From positions 112,557 to 176,556 of the forward strand of contig NZ_JAGMUO010000101.1 of the NCBI RefSeq assembly GCF_019049325.1: a stretch of 64,000 bases of DNA, in the 5' to 3' direction. The DNA comes from Streptomyces sp. AC512_CC834 (GTDB lineage: Bacteria > Actinomycetota > Actinomycetes > Streptomycetales > Streptomycetaceae). The position numbers and the translations under genes are program-made. The number at the start of each line of letters is the position of its first letter. Position 1 is the stretch's first letter. Of the stretch, positions 31,789-40,390 are shown one piece after another. A model generated the notes under the pieces. The model did not search any database, was not told where the DNA came from, and saw only the letters and a program-made list of their open reading frames with translations.

Positions 31789-33075
31789 GTGGCACGCATC
31801 GGTGACGGCGGCGATCTGCTCAAGTGCTCGTTCTGCGGAAAGAGCCAGAAGCAGGTCAAGAAGCTCATCGCAGGGCCCGGTGTGTACATCTGCGACGAGT
31901 GCATCGACCTCTGCAACGAGATCATCGAGGAAGAGCTGGCCGAGACCAGCGAGGTGCGCTGGGAGGAGCTCCCCAAGCCCCGCGAGATCTACGAGTTCCT
32001 CGAGGGCTACGTGGTCGGCCAGGAGTCGGCCAAGAAGGCCCTCTCCGTCGCGGTCTACAACCACTACAAGCGAGTCCAGGCCGGCGAGAACGGCGGCGCC
32101 CAAGGCCGCGAGGACGCCATCGAGTTGGCGAAGTCCAACATCCTCCTGCTGGGCCCCACGGGCTCCGGCAAGACCCTCCTCGCCCAGACCCTGGCCCGCA
32201 TGCTGAACGTCCCGTTCGCCATCGCCGACGCCACCGCGCTGACCGAGGCCGGGTACGTCGGCGAGGACGTCGAGAACATCCTGCTCAAGCTGATCCAGGC
32301 CGCGGACTACGACGTCAAGAAGGCCGAGACCGGGATCATCTACATCGACGAGATCGACAAGGTCGCGAGGAAGAGTGAAAACCCCTCCATCACCCGCGAC
32401 GTGTCGGGCGAGGGCGTCCAGCAGGCCCTGCTGAAGATCCTCGAGGGCACCACGGCCTCGGTCCCGCCGCAGGGCGGCCGCAAGCACCCGCACCAGGAGT
32501 TCATCCAGATCGACACGACGAACGTCCTGTTCATCGTGGGCGGTGCGTTCTCGGGCCTGGAGAAGATCATCGAGGGCCGGGCCGGCGCCAAGGGCATCGG
32601 CTTCGGCGCGACGATCCGCTCCAAGCGGGAGATCGAGTCCAAGGACCAGTTCGAGCAGGTCATGCCCGAGGACCTGGTCAAGTTCGGCATGATCCCCGAG
32701 TTCATCGGCCGGCTGCCCGTCATCACCTCCGTCCACAACCTCGACCGCGAGGCGCTCCTCCAGATCCTGGTCGAGCCGCGCAACGCACTCGTCAAGCAGT
32801 ACGAGCGCCTCTTCGAACTCGACGGCGTCGAGCTGGACTTCGAGCGCGAGGCCCTGGAAGCCATCGCCGACCAGGCCATCCTCCGCCAGACCGGCGCCCG
32901 CGGCCTGCGCGCCATCATGGAGGAAGTCCTCCAGGGCGTCATGTACGAGGTCCCCTCCCGCAAGGACGTCGCCCGCGTCGTCATCACCGCCGACGTGGTC
33001 CTCTCCAACGTCAACCCGACGCTGATCCCCCGGGATTCGCGAGGTCGCGGCCCGGGCGAGCAGAAGACGGCGTAA
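31789..33075 (+). CDS. clpX: ATP-dependent Clp protease ATP-binding subunit ClpX
   Basis: ClpX unfolds substrates and feeds them to ClpP. The 428-residue protein has the N-terminal zinc domain (Cys13, Cys16, Cys35, Cys38), Walker A GPTGSGKT at residues 122-129, Walker B IIYIDEIDKV, the pore loop GYVGED, the ClpP-contacting IGF-type loop (KGIGFGATI) and sensor 2 GARGLRAIMEE. GTG 31789 follows GAAGGGGAA. It ends at a very strong bidirectional terminator. Confidence 0.97.
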   Translation: MARIGDGGDLLKCSFCGKSQKQVKKLIAGPGVYICDECIDLCNEIIEEELAETSEVRWEELPKPREIYEFLEGYVVGQESAKKALSVAVYNHYKRVQAGENGGAQGREDAIELAKSNILLLGPTGSGKTLLAQTLARMLNVPFAIADATALTEAGYVGEDVENILLKLIQAADYDVKKAETGIIYIDEIDKVARKSENPSITRDVSGEGVQQALLKILEGTTASVPPQGGRKHPHQEFIQIDTTNVLFIVGGAFSGLEKIIEGRAGAKGIGFGATIRSKREIESKDQFEQVMPEDLVKFGMIPEFIGRLPVITSVHNLDREALLQILVEPRNALVKQYERLFELDGVELDFEREALEAIADQAILRQTGARGLRAIMEEVLQGVMYEVPSRKDVARVVITADVVLSNVNPTLIPRDSRGRGPGEQKTA

Positions 33076-33110
33076 CCGCCGTACAGACAGCCGTACAGAC
33101 ATGTGAATAC

Positions 33111-33165
33111 GGACATGTGCAGGGCCCCGGTCGAGAGAGAGTCGACCGGGGCCCTGCACATGTCC
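33111..33165. terminator. Perfect 24-bp-stem bidirectional terminator
   Basis: Positions 33111-33134 pair without mismatch with 33142-33165 around a 7-nt GAGAGAG loop. It separates convergent clpX and the next gene and starts 35 bp after the clpX stop. Confidence 0.92.
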
Positions 33166-33172
33166 GCCCGGC

Positions 33173-34198
33173 TCAGGCCTTGACGCGGATCTCCTTGCGG
33201 AGCTTGGTGGTGACGTCGACGGCGACGTCCTTCGTCACACCCTTGGTGGCGTCACCGGGGGAGACCAGCGCGATCGTGCTGTAGTCGGCCCAGGCACAGA
33301 TCCAGTCGGTCTTCTTCTTTTTGGTGAGCTGGCTCTTGCCCTCGACGCCCTGGCACTTCATGACCGCGCCGTCGATGTCGACCGACTCGGGCTCGCCCAG
33401 GACCTTGCCGCCACCGCCGGACTCGGAGGAGGACGACGCGTTCTTCTCGGACTCCTTCTTGAACTCGGCGAAGAACTTGTCGAGTACGGCCTCCGGGTCG
33501 GAGATCTTCCCGTAGGCGCCGAGGTAGGTGATGCCCTTGGCCGTCGCCATCTCGCTCGCGTCGGGAGCGGTGCTCGGGTCCGAGGGGTCGTAACCGGTCA
33601 GGTCGGCCGTGGTGTAGAAGCCGGACACGCTGGTGCCGTCCTCGATGCCGCTCTTCTTCAGGTCCTCGACCGTGTCGCTGTCGGTCTCGGCGGCCTCGTC
33701 GCTGGCGCGCTTGTAGTCGGTGAGGACCGTCGCGGGCGTCGTCAGCTTGTGCGGACCGTCGTCCTCCAGGCCACCGGCGCTGTCACTGCCACTGCCGCCC
33801 AGCACGAAGTACGCGCCCACGCCGATCGCCGCCACGACCGCCACCGAGCCGATGATCAGACCGGTCTTCTTCTTGCCGCCGCCCGGCGCCGGGGGCTGCG
33901 GCATGCCGTACGGCGGCTGACCGGGAGGCTGCTGACCGTAAGGGGGCTGCTGGCCGTAGGGAGGCTGCTGGCCGTACGGGGGCTGCTGGCCGTACGGGGG
34001 AGTCTGCGGCGGGACGCCGCCCTGCTGGGGCTGCTGCGGGTAGCCGTAGCCCGGCTGCTGCGGGGGAGGCGTCTGCTGGGGGTAGCCATAGCCGGGCTGG
34101 GGGGCCTGCGGCGGCTGCTGGCCGTACGGTCCCGGCTGGCCGTACGGTCCGGGCTGCTGGGGCTGCCCGCCGTACGGGCCCGGCTGGTTGTGACTCAT
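33173..34198 (-). CDS. Gly/Pro/Gln/Tyr-rich single-pass membrane protein
   Basis: The 341-residue protein has a low-complexity cytoplasmic N-terminus (residues 1-110) of repeated PGPYGQQ / PPYGQQ units, one membrane helix (TGLIIGSVAVVAAIGVGAYFVLGG) and an external Ser/Asp-rich domain of about 190 residues. The external part has two Cys (MKCQGVEG, WICAWADYS), possibly a disulfide. This plan is common among Streptomyces surface proteins of unknown function. ATG 34198 is preceded by GGAGGGG. It is convergent with clpX and divergent from valS. Confidence 0.75.
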   Translation of the reverse strand: MSHNQPGPYGGQPQQPGPYGQPGPYGQQPPQAPQPGYGYPQQTPPPQQPGYGYPQQPQQGGVPPQTPPYGQQPPYGQQPPYGQQPPYGQQPPGQPPYGMPQPPAPGGGKKKTGLIIGSVAVVAAIGVGAYFVLGGSGSDSAGGLEDDGPHKLTTPATVLTDYKRASDEAAETDSDTVEDLKKSGIEDGTSVSGFYTTADLTGYDPSDPSTAPDASEMATAKGITYLGAYGKISDPEAVLDKFFAEFKKESEKNASSSSESGGGGKVLGEPESVDIDGAVMKCQGVEGKSQLTKKKKTDWICAWADYSTIALVSPGDATKGVTKDVAVDVTTKLRKEIRVKA

Positions 34199-34322
34199 TC
34201 CTGGGTTCCCCTCCAGATGCTTACGTGGTTCTGACATCCTGACTCAGACCTGGCGTGCGCAGGTCACCGGGGGCCGCACCGTTACAGAAGAAACGTGTTT
34301 CGGGACAGGGCCGTGACGCCCG

Positions 34323-34328
34323 TAAACT
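34323..34328 (+). promoter_or_regulatory. -10 hexamer of a probable leaderless valS promoter
   Basis: TAAACT lies 7 nt before the valS GTG, with no Shine-Dalgarno. The same arrangement (TAGACT then 7 nt then GTG) precedes folC. Confidence 0.6.
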
Positions 34329-34335
34329 GACCCCC

Positions 34336-36987
34336 GTGACCGAGAACTCTCAGCAGCCGCAGCCAGCGCCCACCACCGATCTGCCGACCCAGTACACGCC
34401 GGCCGACGTAGAGGGGAAGCTGTACGAGCGCTGGGTGGAACGGGGTTACTTCGAGGCCGACGCGAAGAGCGACAAGCCGCCGTACACCGTCGTCATCCCG
34501 CCGCCGAACGTCACGGGCAGCCTGCACCTCGGGCACGCCTTCGAGCACACGCTCATCGACGCCCTGACCCGCCGCAAGCGCATGCAGGGGTACGAGACGC
34601 TGTGGCAGCCCGGCATGGACCACGCCGGCATCGCCACGCAGAACGTCGTCGAGCGGGAGCTGGGCAAGGAGGGCAAGTCCCGGCACGACCTGGGCCGGGA
34701 GGCGTTCGTCGAGCGCGTCTGGCAGTGGAAGAGCGAGTCCGGCGGCCAGATCGGCGGGCAGATGCGCCGCCTCGGCGACGCCGTCGCCTGGTCGCGTGAG
34801 CGCTTCACCATGGACGAGGGCCTGTCCCAGGCCGTCCAGACCATCTTCAAGAAGCTCTACGACGACGAGCTGATCTACCGCGCCGAGCGCATCATCAACT
34901 GGTGCCCGCGCTGCCTGACCGCGATCTCCGACATCGAGGTCGAGTACCAGGACGACGACGGCGAGCTCGTCTCCATGAAGTACGGGGACGGGGACGACAC
35001 CATCGTCGTCGCCACCACCCGCGCGGAGACGATGCTCGGCGACACCGCCGTCGCCGTCCACCCCGGGGACGAGCGCTACCAGCACCTCATCGGCAAGCTC
35101 ATCAAGCTGCCGCTCACCGACCGCTCGATCCCCGTCGTCGCCGACGAGCACGTCGACCCCGAGTTCGGCACCGGCGCCGTCAAGGTGACGCCCGCCCACG
35201 ACCCGAACGACTTCGAGATCGGCCGGCGCCACGACCTGCCCGCCGTCGCGGTCATGGACGAGCACGCCGTCATCACCGCCCACGGCCCGTTCCAGAGCTT
35301 GGACCGGCTCGAGGCCCGCTCCGCCATCGTCGCCGCGCTGCGCGCCGAGGGCCGGATCGTCGCCGAGAAGCGGCCCTACGTCCACTCCGTCGGCCACTGC
35401 TCGCGCTGCAAGACCACCGTCGAGCCGCGCCTGTCCATGCAGTGGTGGGTCAAGGTCGGCCCGCTGGCGAAGGCCGCCGGCGACGCCGTCCGCGACGGCA
35501 AGGTCAAGATCCACCCGCAGGAGATGGAGAAGCGGTACTTCGACTGGGTCGACAACCTCCACGACTGGTGCATCTCGCGCCAGCTCTGGTGGGGCCACCG
35601 CATCCCCGTCTGGTACGGCCCCGAGGGCGAGGTCGTCTGCGTCGGCCCCGATGAGGAGCCGCCCAGCGGCGAGGGCTGGTACCAGGACTCCGACGTCCTG
35701 GACACCTGGTTCTCCTCCGGCCTGTGGCCGTTCTCCACGCTCGGCTGGCCCGAGCAGACCGAGTCGCTCGCGAAGTTCTACCCGAACTCCGTCCTGGTCA
35801 CCGGCTACGACATCCTCTTCTTCTGGGTCGCCCGGATGATGATGTTCGGCCTCTACGCGATGGACGGCACCCCGCCGTTCCACACCATCGTTCTGCACGG
35901 CATGGTCCGTGACGAGAACGGCAAGAAGATGTCCAAGACCTTCGGGAACGTCATCAACCCGCTGGACTGGATGGACAAGTACGGCTCGGACGCCCTGCGC
36001 TTCACCCTCGCGCGCGGCGCCAACCCGGGCGTCGACGTCCCGATCGGCGAGGACTGGGTCCAGGGCTCCCGCAACTTCGCCAACAAGATCTGGAACGCCA
36101 CCCGCTTCGCGCTGATGAACGGCGCGACGGTCGAGGGCCCGCTGCCGGACGCGTCCGCCATGTCCTCGACGGACCGGTGGATCCTCTCCCGCCTCAACAC
36201 GGTCGTCGCCGAGGTCGACGCGTACTACGAGGACTACCAGTTCGCGAAGCTGTCCGACGCCCTGTTCCACTTCGCCTGGGACGAGGTCTTCGACTGGTAC
36301 GTCGAGCTGTCCAAGACCACCTTCCAGGCGGGCGGCGAGGCCGCCGAGGTCTCCAAGCGCGTCCTCGGCGAGGTCCTCGACGTCACGCTGCGACTGCTGC
36401 ACCCGGTCGTCCCCTTCGTCACGGAGACCCTGTGGACCACCCTCACCGGTGGCGAGTCGGTCGTGATCGCCGAGTGGCCGTCCGCTGTGTCTGTTCCTGG
36501 GGCTGACGCCCCGGGGGGCTTCCGGGACGCGGACGCGGAGCGGGAGATCGGGACCGTCCAGTCGGTCATCACCGAGGTGCGGCGGTTCCGGGCCGACCAG
36601 GGGCTCCAGCCGGGGCAGCGGGTGCCGGCCCGGCTGACGCTTGAGGGCACGACGCTGGCCGCGCACGAGGCGGCGGTCCGCCAGTTGCTCCGCCTCCAGC
36701 CGGAGGGCGACGCCTTCACCGCGACGGCGACGCTGTCTGTCGCGGGCGTCGAGGTCGCCCTCGACCTCTCCGGGGTCATCGACTTCGCCGCCGAGCGCAA
36801 GCGGCTGGCGAAGGACCTCGCGGCGGCGGAGAAGGAGAAGGCCCAGGCCAACGCCAAGCTCGGCAACGAGGCGTTCCTGGCGAAGGCGCCGGACCACGTC
36901 GTGGACAAGATCCGGGGCCGCCTGGCCAAGGCGGACGAGGACATCACCCGCATCGCCGCCCAGATGGAGAAGCTGCCGGAGGCGTAG
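34336..36987 (+). CDS. valS: Valyl-tRNA synthetase
   Basis: This class I synthetase charges tRNA-Val and edits misactivated threonine. The 883-residue protein has the HIGH-type motif PPPNVTGSLHLGHA near residue 57, the CP1 editing domain in the middle, KMSKS as GKKMSKTFGN, an anticodon-binding domain, and a C-terminal coiled coil (KRLAKDLAAAEKEKAQANAK). GTG 34336 is preferred over upstream codons because the homologous start is V-TENSQQ and TAAACT sits 7 nt before it. A short insert around residues 716-728 (SVSVPGADAPGG) looks like an acquired repeat (see findings). Confidence 0.95.
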   Translation: MTENSQQPQPAPTTDLPTQYTPADVEGKLYERWVERGYFEADAKSDKPPYTVVIPPPNVTGSLHLGHAFEHTLIDALTRRKRMQGYETLWQPGMDHAGIATQNVVERELGKEGKSRHDLGREAFVERVWQWKSESGGQIGGQMRRLGDAVAWSRERFTMDEGLSQAVQTIFKKLYDDELIYRAERIINWCPRCLTAISDIEVEYQDDDGELVSMKYGDGDDTIVVATTRAETMLGDTAVAVHPGDERYQHLIGKLIKLPLTDRSIPVVADEHVDPEFGTGAVKVTPAHDPNDFEIGRRHDLPAVAVMDEHAVITAHGPFQSLDRLEARSAIVAALRAEGRIVAEKRPYVHSVGHCSRCKTTVEPRLSMQWWVKVGPLAKAAGDAVRDGKVKIHPQEMEKRYFDWVDNLHDWCISRQLWWGHRIPVWYGPEGEVVCVGPDEEPPSGEGWYQDSDVLDTWFSSGLWPFSTLGWPEQTESLAKFYPNSVLVTGYDILFFWVARMMMFGLYAMDGTPPFHTIVLHGMVRDENGKKMSKTFGNVINPLDWMDKYGSDALRFTLARGANPGVDVPIGEDWVQGSRNFANKIWNATRFALMNGATVEGPLPDASAMSSTDRWILSRLNTVVAEVDAYYEDYQFAKLSDALFHFAWDEVFDWYVELSKTTFQAGGEAAEVSKRVLGEVLDVTLRLLHPVVPFVTETLWTTLTGGESVVIAEWPSAVSVPGADAPGGFRDADAEREIGTVQSVITEVRRFRADQGLQPGQRVPARLTLEGTTLAAHEAAVRQLLRLQPEGDAFTATATLSVAGVEVALDLSGVIDFAAERKRLAKDLAAAEKEKAQANAKLGNEAFLAKAPDHVVDKIRGRLAKADEDITRIAAQMEKLPEA

Positions 36988-37374
36988 TCGCCGTGACGTG
37001 AACGAAGGGTTTCTCACAGTTGCCCGGTTGGCTTCGGGATCCTCGGTGAAGCTGTACCCAGAGTGGGCCGTAACCTTCCCTGTGGATCTTCGTTTTACCG
37101 GACGAACCCGCCGCGTGCTTGAAATGCGCGCGGTCCCCGTCGCCGACATCGCGGCTTTTGTCCGAGATGGCCGGCTCAGCGTCCGACGGGGCGGCAATCC
37201 CCGGGTGTGCGAGTCCGTAGGGGCCCGCACAAGCCAGATGCCGGCAACGCCGCAGCCGGCGGCGACGCATACGGGCTCTGCGACACGGGATCGGCCCGGA
37301 CTCGTCCGCGCTCGTTATGGCTTCCACTCCTTGGAGCTACGCGATAACTCAGGATCCTTAAGAGCTCCAGAGAC

Positions 37375-37404
37375 GCTCCCGGTGCCGTTGCAGGCACCGG
37401 GAGC
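37375..37404 (+). terminator. Hairpin downstream of valS
   Basis: A 12-bp stem GCTCCCGGTGCC / GGCACCGGGAGC with loop GTTGCA. It lies almost 390 bp after the valS stop, so it may belong to an unrecognised transcript. Confidence 0.7.
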
Positions 37405-37410
37405 TTTCAC

Positions 37411-37490
37411 GTTCCCCAGGGGCGCGGGGCTGTATCGATGTGCGGCTCCGCCGGGTGGGCGCGACCAGCCACAACGACGCCGCACTCGCC
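37411..37490. repeat. Dispersed Streptomyces intergenic repeat
   Basis: The block beginning TTCCCCAGGGGCGCGGGGCT, followed by TGCGGCTCCGCCGGGTGGGC and GCGACCAGCCACAACGACGC, matches my memory of a repeat found many times between genes in Streptomyces chromosomes. Only one copy is in this window; origin and role are unknown. Confidence 0.55.
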
Positions 37491-37628
37491 CGCGAGACCC
37501 AAGGCCACCCCCTCCGTTGGTGCCCCGCAGGCAATCGCGCGGCCCGGCGCTGACGGGGTGCCGCTCGCTTTGGGACGGGTGCCGCCCCAGGCGGCACGAC
37601 TGCCCGCGGTTACGGGGCACGGGGTACG

Positions 37629-37634
37629 TAGACT
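37629..37634 (+). promoter_or_regulatory. -10 hexamer of a probable leaderless folC promoter
   Basis: TAGACT ends 7 nt before GTG 37642, and there is no ribosome site, as for valS. Confidence 0.6.
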
Positions 37635-37641
37635 GGTCCCC

Positions 37642-39147
37642 GTGAGCGACGACCCCGGCCAGAACGACCAGCCCGACCCCTTCGACGAGATCATCGCGGC
37701 GGAGACCACCCGCGACCCCGACCTCGCCGTCATCGAGGCCGGCAGCCGCACCCTGCGCACCCAGGGCGGCCCCCCGCAGGCCGACATCCCCGGGCGCCCC
37801 GAGGATCCCGAGGTGGACGCGGCGCTGCGCCGTGTCGAGACGGAGCTGGCGTCCCGCTGGGGCGAGACCAAGCTGGAGCCGTCCGTCGCCCGGATCGCCG
37901 CGCTGATGGACGTGCTGGGCGAGCCGCAGCGCGCGTACCCCGCCATCCACATCACGGGGACCAACGGCAAGACCTCCACCGCCCGCATGATCGAGGCCCT
38001 GCTCGGCGCCTTCGAGCTGCGCACCGGGCGGTACACCTCGCCGCACGTGCAGTCGATCACCGAGCGCATCAGCCTCGACGGGGCGCCGATCTCCGCCGAG
38101 CGGTTCGTCGAGACGTACGACGACATCAAGCCGTACGTCGAGATGGTCGACGCCCGGCAGGAGTACCGGCTGTCCTTCTTCGAGGTGCTGACCGGCATGG
38201 CGTACGCGGCGTTCGCCGACGCGCCCGTCGACGTGGCCGTCGTCGAGGTCGGGATGGGCGGCTCCTGGGACGCGACCAACGTCATCGACGGGGACGTCGC
38301 CGTCGTCACCCCCATCGACCTGGACCACACCGACCGGCTCGGCGAGACGCCCGGCGAGATCGCGGTCGAGAAGTCCGGCATCGTCAAGCAGGACGCCACC
38401 GTGATCCTGGCCCAGCAGCCGGTGGACGCGGCGCAGGTCATGCTGAAGAAGGCCGTGGACGTGAACGCCACCGTGGCCCGCGAGGGACTGGAGTTCGGCG
38501 TCGTCGCCCGCGAGGTCGCCGTCGGCGGGCAACTGGCGACCCTGCGCGGACTCGGCGGCGAGTACACCGAGGTCTACCTGCCGCTGCACGGCGCCCACCA
38601 GGCGCACAACGCGGCGGTCGCGCTGGCCGCCGTCGAGGCGTTCTTCGGCGTCGGCGCGCAGCGCCCCGAGCCGCTGGACGTCGACACCGTCCGCAAGGCA
38701 TTCGCCGCCGTCGCCTCACCGGGGCGGATGGAAGTGGTGCGGCGCTCCCCGACCGTGGTGCTGGACGCCGCGCACAACCCGGCGGGTGCCCGGGTCACCG
38801 CCGAGGCGGTCGGCGAGGCCTTCCAGTTCAGCCGGCTCATCGGGGTGGTCGGCGCCAGCGGCGACAAGAACGTACGGGGGCTGCTCGAGGCGTTCGAGCC
38901 GGTCTTCGCCGAGGTCGTCGTCACCCAGAACTCCAGCCACCGCGCGATGAACGCCGACGAACTGGCCGGTATCGCCGTCGAGGTGTTCGGCGAGGACCGC
39001 GTCCAGGTCGAGCCGCGGCTGCCGGACGCCCTGGAGGCGGCGATCACGCTGGCCGAGGAGGAGGGCGAGTTCGCCGGCGGCGGTGTGCTCGTCACCGGTT
39101 CCGTCATCACCGTCGGCGAGGCCCGACTGCTCCTGGGGAGGGGCTGA
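37642..39147 (+). CDS. folC: Bifunctional folylpolyglutamate / dihydrofolate synthase
   Basis: FolC adds glutamates to folates (and may make dihydrofolate from dihydropteroate). The 501-residue protein has the Mur-ligase-type P-loop HITGTNGKTSTARMIEALL (about residues 108-126), TSPHVQSITERI, VVEVGMGGSWDATNV and the C-terminal ligand domain with VVLDAAHNPAGA. An extra N-terminal region of about 60 acidic residues precedes the catalytic core. GTG 37642 is probably leaderless. DUF4233 and ndk follow. Confidence 0.94.
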   Translation: MSDDPGQNDQPDPFDEIIAAETTRDPDLAVIEAGSRTLRTQGGPPQADIPGRPEDPEVDAALRRVETELASRWGETKLEPSVARIAALMDVLGEPQRAYPAIHITGTNGKTSTARMIEALLGAFELRTGRYTSPHVQSITERISLDGAPISAERFVETYDDIKPYVEMVDARQEYRLSFFEVLTGMAYAAFADAPVDVAVVEVGMGGSWDATNVIDGDVAVVTPIDLDHTDRLGETPGEIAVEKSGIVKQDATVILAQQPVDAAQVMLKKAVDVNATVAREGLEFGVVAREVAVGGQLATLRGLGGEYTEVYLPLHGAHQAHNAAVALAAVEAFFGVGAQRPEPLDVDTVRKAFAAVASPGRMEVVRRSPTVVLDAAHNPAGARVTAEAVGEAFQFSRLIGVVGASGDKNVRGLLEAFEPVFAEVVVTQNSSHRAMNADELAGIAVEVFGEDRVQVEPRLPDALEAAITLAEEEGEFAGGGVLVTGSVITVGEARLLLGRG

Positions 39148-39153
39148 GAAACC

Positions 39154-39510
39154 GTGCGTACGCTCTGTGCTTCGACTCTGATCGGCGAGTTCTTCGTGAT
39201 CGGCTTCGCCGGACTGGTCGCCATGAAGGACCCCGACCTGTCCGCGGGGACGGTGTGGGCGGTCAGCGGCATCGCCATGCTCATGTGCGTGCTGCTGTGC
39301 GGGATGATCACCCGGCCAGGCGGTATCGCCCTCGGCTGGGCGCTCCAGGTCGCGCTCGTCGCCTCCGGCTTCGTCGTGCCGACCATGTTCTTCCTGGGCG
39401 CGGTCTTCGCCGCCCTGTGGTGGGCCTCCGTGCACTACGGGCGGAAGATCGACGAGGCGAAGGCGAGGTTCGCGGCGCAGGCGGAGGCCTTGGCGGCCGA
39501 CGCCGCCTGA
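39154..39510 (+). CDS. DUF4233 four-helix membrane protein
   Basis: The 118-residue protein has four membrane helices (GEFFVIGFAGLVA, VWAVSGIAMLMCVLLCGMI, ALGWALQVALVASGFVV, MFFLGAVFAALWWASV) and a basic/acidic cytoplasmic tail. DUF4233 proteins are regularly encoded right after folC in actinobacteria. GGGGAGGGG lies in the folC end before GTG 39154, only 6 bp after the folC stop, so the two genes form an operon. Function unknown. Confidence 0.85.
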   Translation: MRTLCASTLIGEFFVIGFAGLVAMKDPDLSAGTVWAVSGIAMLMCVLLCGMITRPGGIALGWALQVALVASGFVVPTMFFLGAVFAALWWASVHYGRKIDEAKARFAAQAEALAADAA

Positions 39511-39523
39511 CGTGTCACGACGC

Positions 39524-39567
39524 ACGCCGCTCGACGTGTCCGACCTACGCCGCTCGACGTGTCCGAC
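39524..39567. repeat. 21-bp direct repeat between DUF4233 and ndk
   Basis: ACGCCGCTCGACGTGTCCGAC occurs at 39524-39544 and 39547-39567 (period 23 bp), followed by more GACGT fragments. It lies upstream of the ndk -10 candidate TAACCT (39622-39627). Confidence 0.8.
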
Positions 39568-39670
39568 GTCTGACGTTTCCGCGGGTCTGACGCTGCGTGA
39601 CGGGCGCCGCGACACGCCCGGTAACCTCAGTCATCACCCGCACAACCGCACACCTCCAAGGGAGCCCCTC

Positions 39671-40084
39671 GTGACCCAGCGCAGCCTCGTCCTCCTCAAG
39701 CCCGACGCCGTCCGTCGTGGCCTGACCGGCGAGATCATCAGCCGTATCGAGCGCAAGGCCGGCTGGCAGATCACCGCGCTGGAACTGCGCACCCTGGACA
39801 CGGAAACGCTGGAGCAGCACTACGGCGAGCACAAGGGCAAGCCCTTCTACGAGCCGCTCGTCGAGTTCATGGCGTCCGGTCCGGTCGTCGCCCTGGTCGT
39901 CGAGGGCGAGCGGGTCATCGAGGGCGTGCGCGCGCTGGCCGGTCCGACCGACCCGATCGCGGCCGCCCCCGGCTCCATCCGCGGGGACTTCGGTGTGATC
40001 GTCCGCGAGAACCTGATCCACGCCTCGGACTCCGAGGAGTCGGCCGAGCGCGAGCTGAAGCTCTTCTTCCCGGGCCGGGTCTGA
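39671..40084 (+). CDS. ndk: Nucleoside diphosphate kinase
   Basis: Ndk moves phosphate from ATP to nucleoside diphosphates. The 137-residue protein has RSLVLLKPDAVRRGL at its start and the active-site His117 in ENLIHASDSEESAEREL, the family pattern. AAGGGAG precedes GTG 39671. TAACCT at 39622-39627 suggests its own promoter. Confidence 0.97.
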   Translation: MTQRSLVLLKPDAVRRGLTGEIISRIERKAGWQITALELRTLDTETLEQHYGEHKGKPFYEPLVEFMASGPVVALVVEGERVIEGVRALAGPTDPIAAAPGSIRGDFGVIVRENLIHASDSEESAERELKLFFPGRV

Positions 40085-40390
40085 GCCTTCCTCTGGGCAC
40101 GTCGGAGAGTCTTTTTTCTGACACCACGTCAGTCGAATGGGGCGGGCGGAGCCGGGACGGTCGCGTAAAAGCGGCCGTCCTGTGGCATATGCGCGCCTGA
40201 TCGGGGGAACGGATCCCACCGTTGGCCCGTCTCCACAAGCGAGACGGTGCGCCATCTGCTGACAATGGCGAAGACCCTCGCGCAGTGTTCGCGAAAGCGC
40301 GTCTACGATAGAAGCCTCCACGCGTCACTGCACCCACTTCGCCTACCTGAAAAGCCCTCAAAAGCTCCTGGGAAGGCCAGTCGAATCCTG
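40085..40390. other. Promoter region upstream of mreB
   Basis: No gene lies here. A run of six T (about 40111-40116) follows ndk. A consensus-like -10 TACGAT at 40304-40309 lies 82 bp before mreB. Multiple mreB promoters are known in S. coelicolor, so others are likely. Confidence 0.5.

Larger units (their letters stand above)
36988..37641. other. Intergenic region between valS and folC with hairpin and dispersed repeat
   Basis: No convincing gene lies in these 654 bp; open frames lack ribosome sites and codon bias. It contains a terminator hairpin (37375-37404), a GC-rich Streptomyces-type dispersed repeat (about 37411-37490), and the folC -10 at its end. Confidence 0.5.

Noticed and set aside
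34282..37230. A 982-codon minus-strand open frame
   Set aside because: It is opposite valS and has no recognisable domain.
36988..37400. A small gene between valS and folC
   Set aside because: Open frames on both strands lack ribosome sites, have poor codon bias and show no domain.
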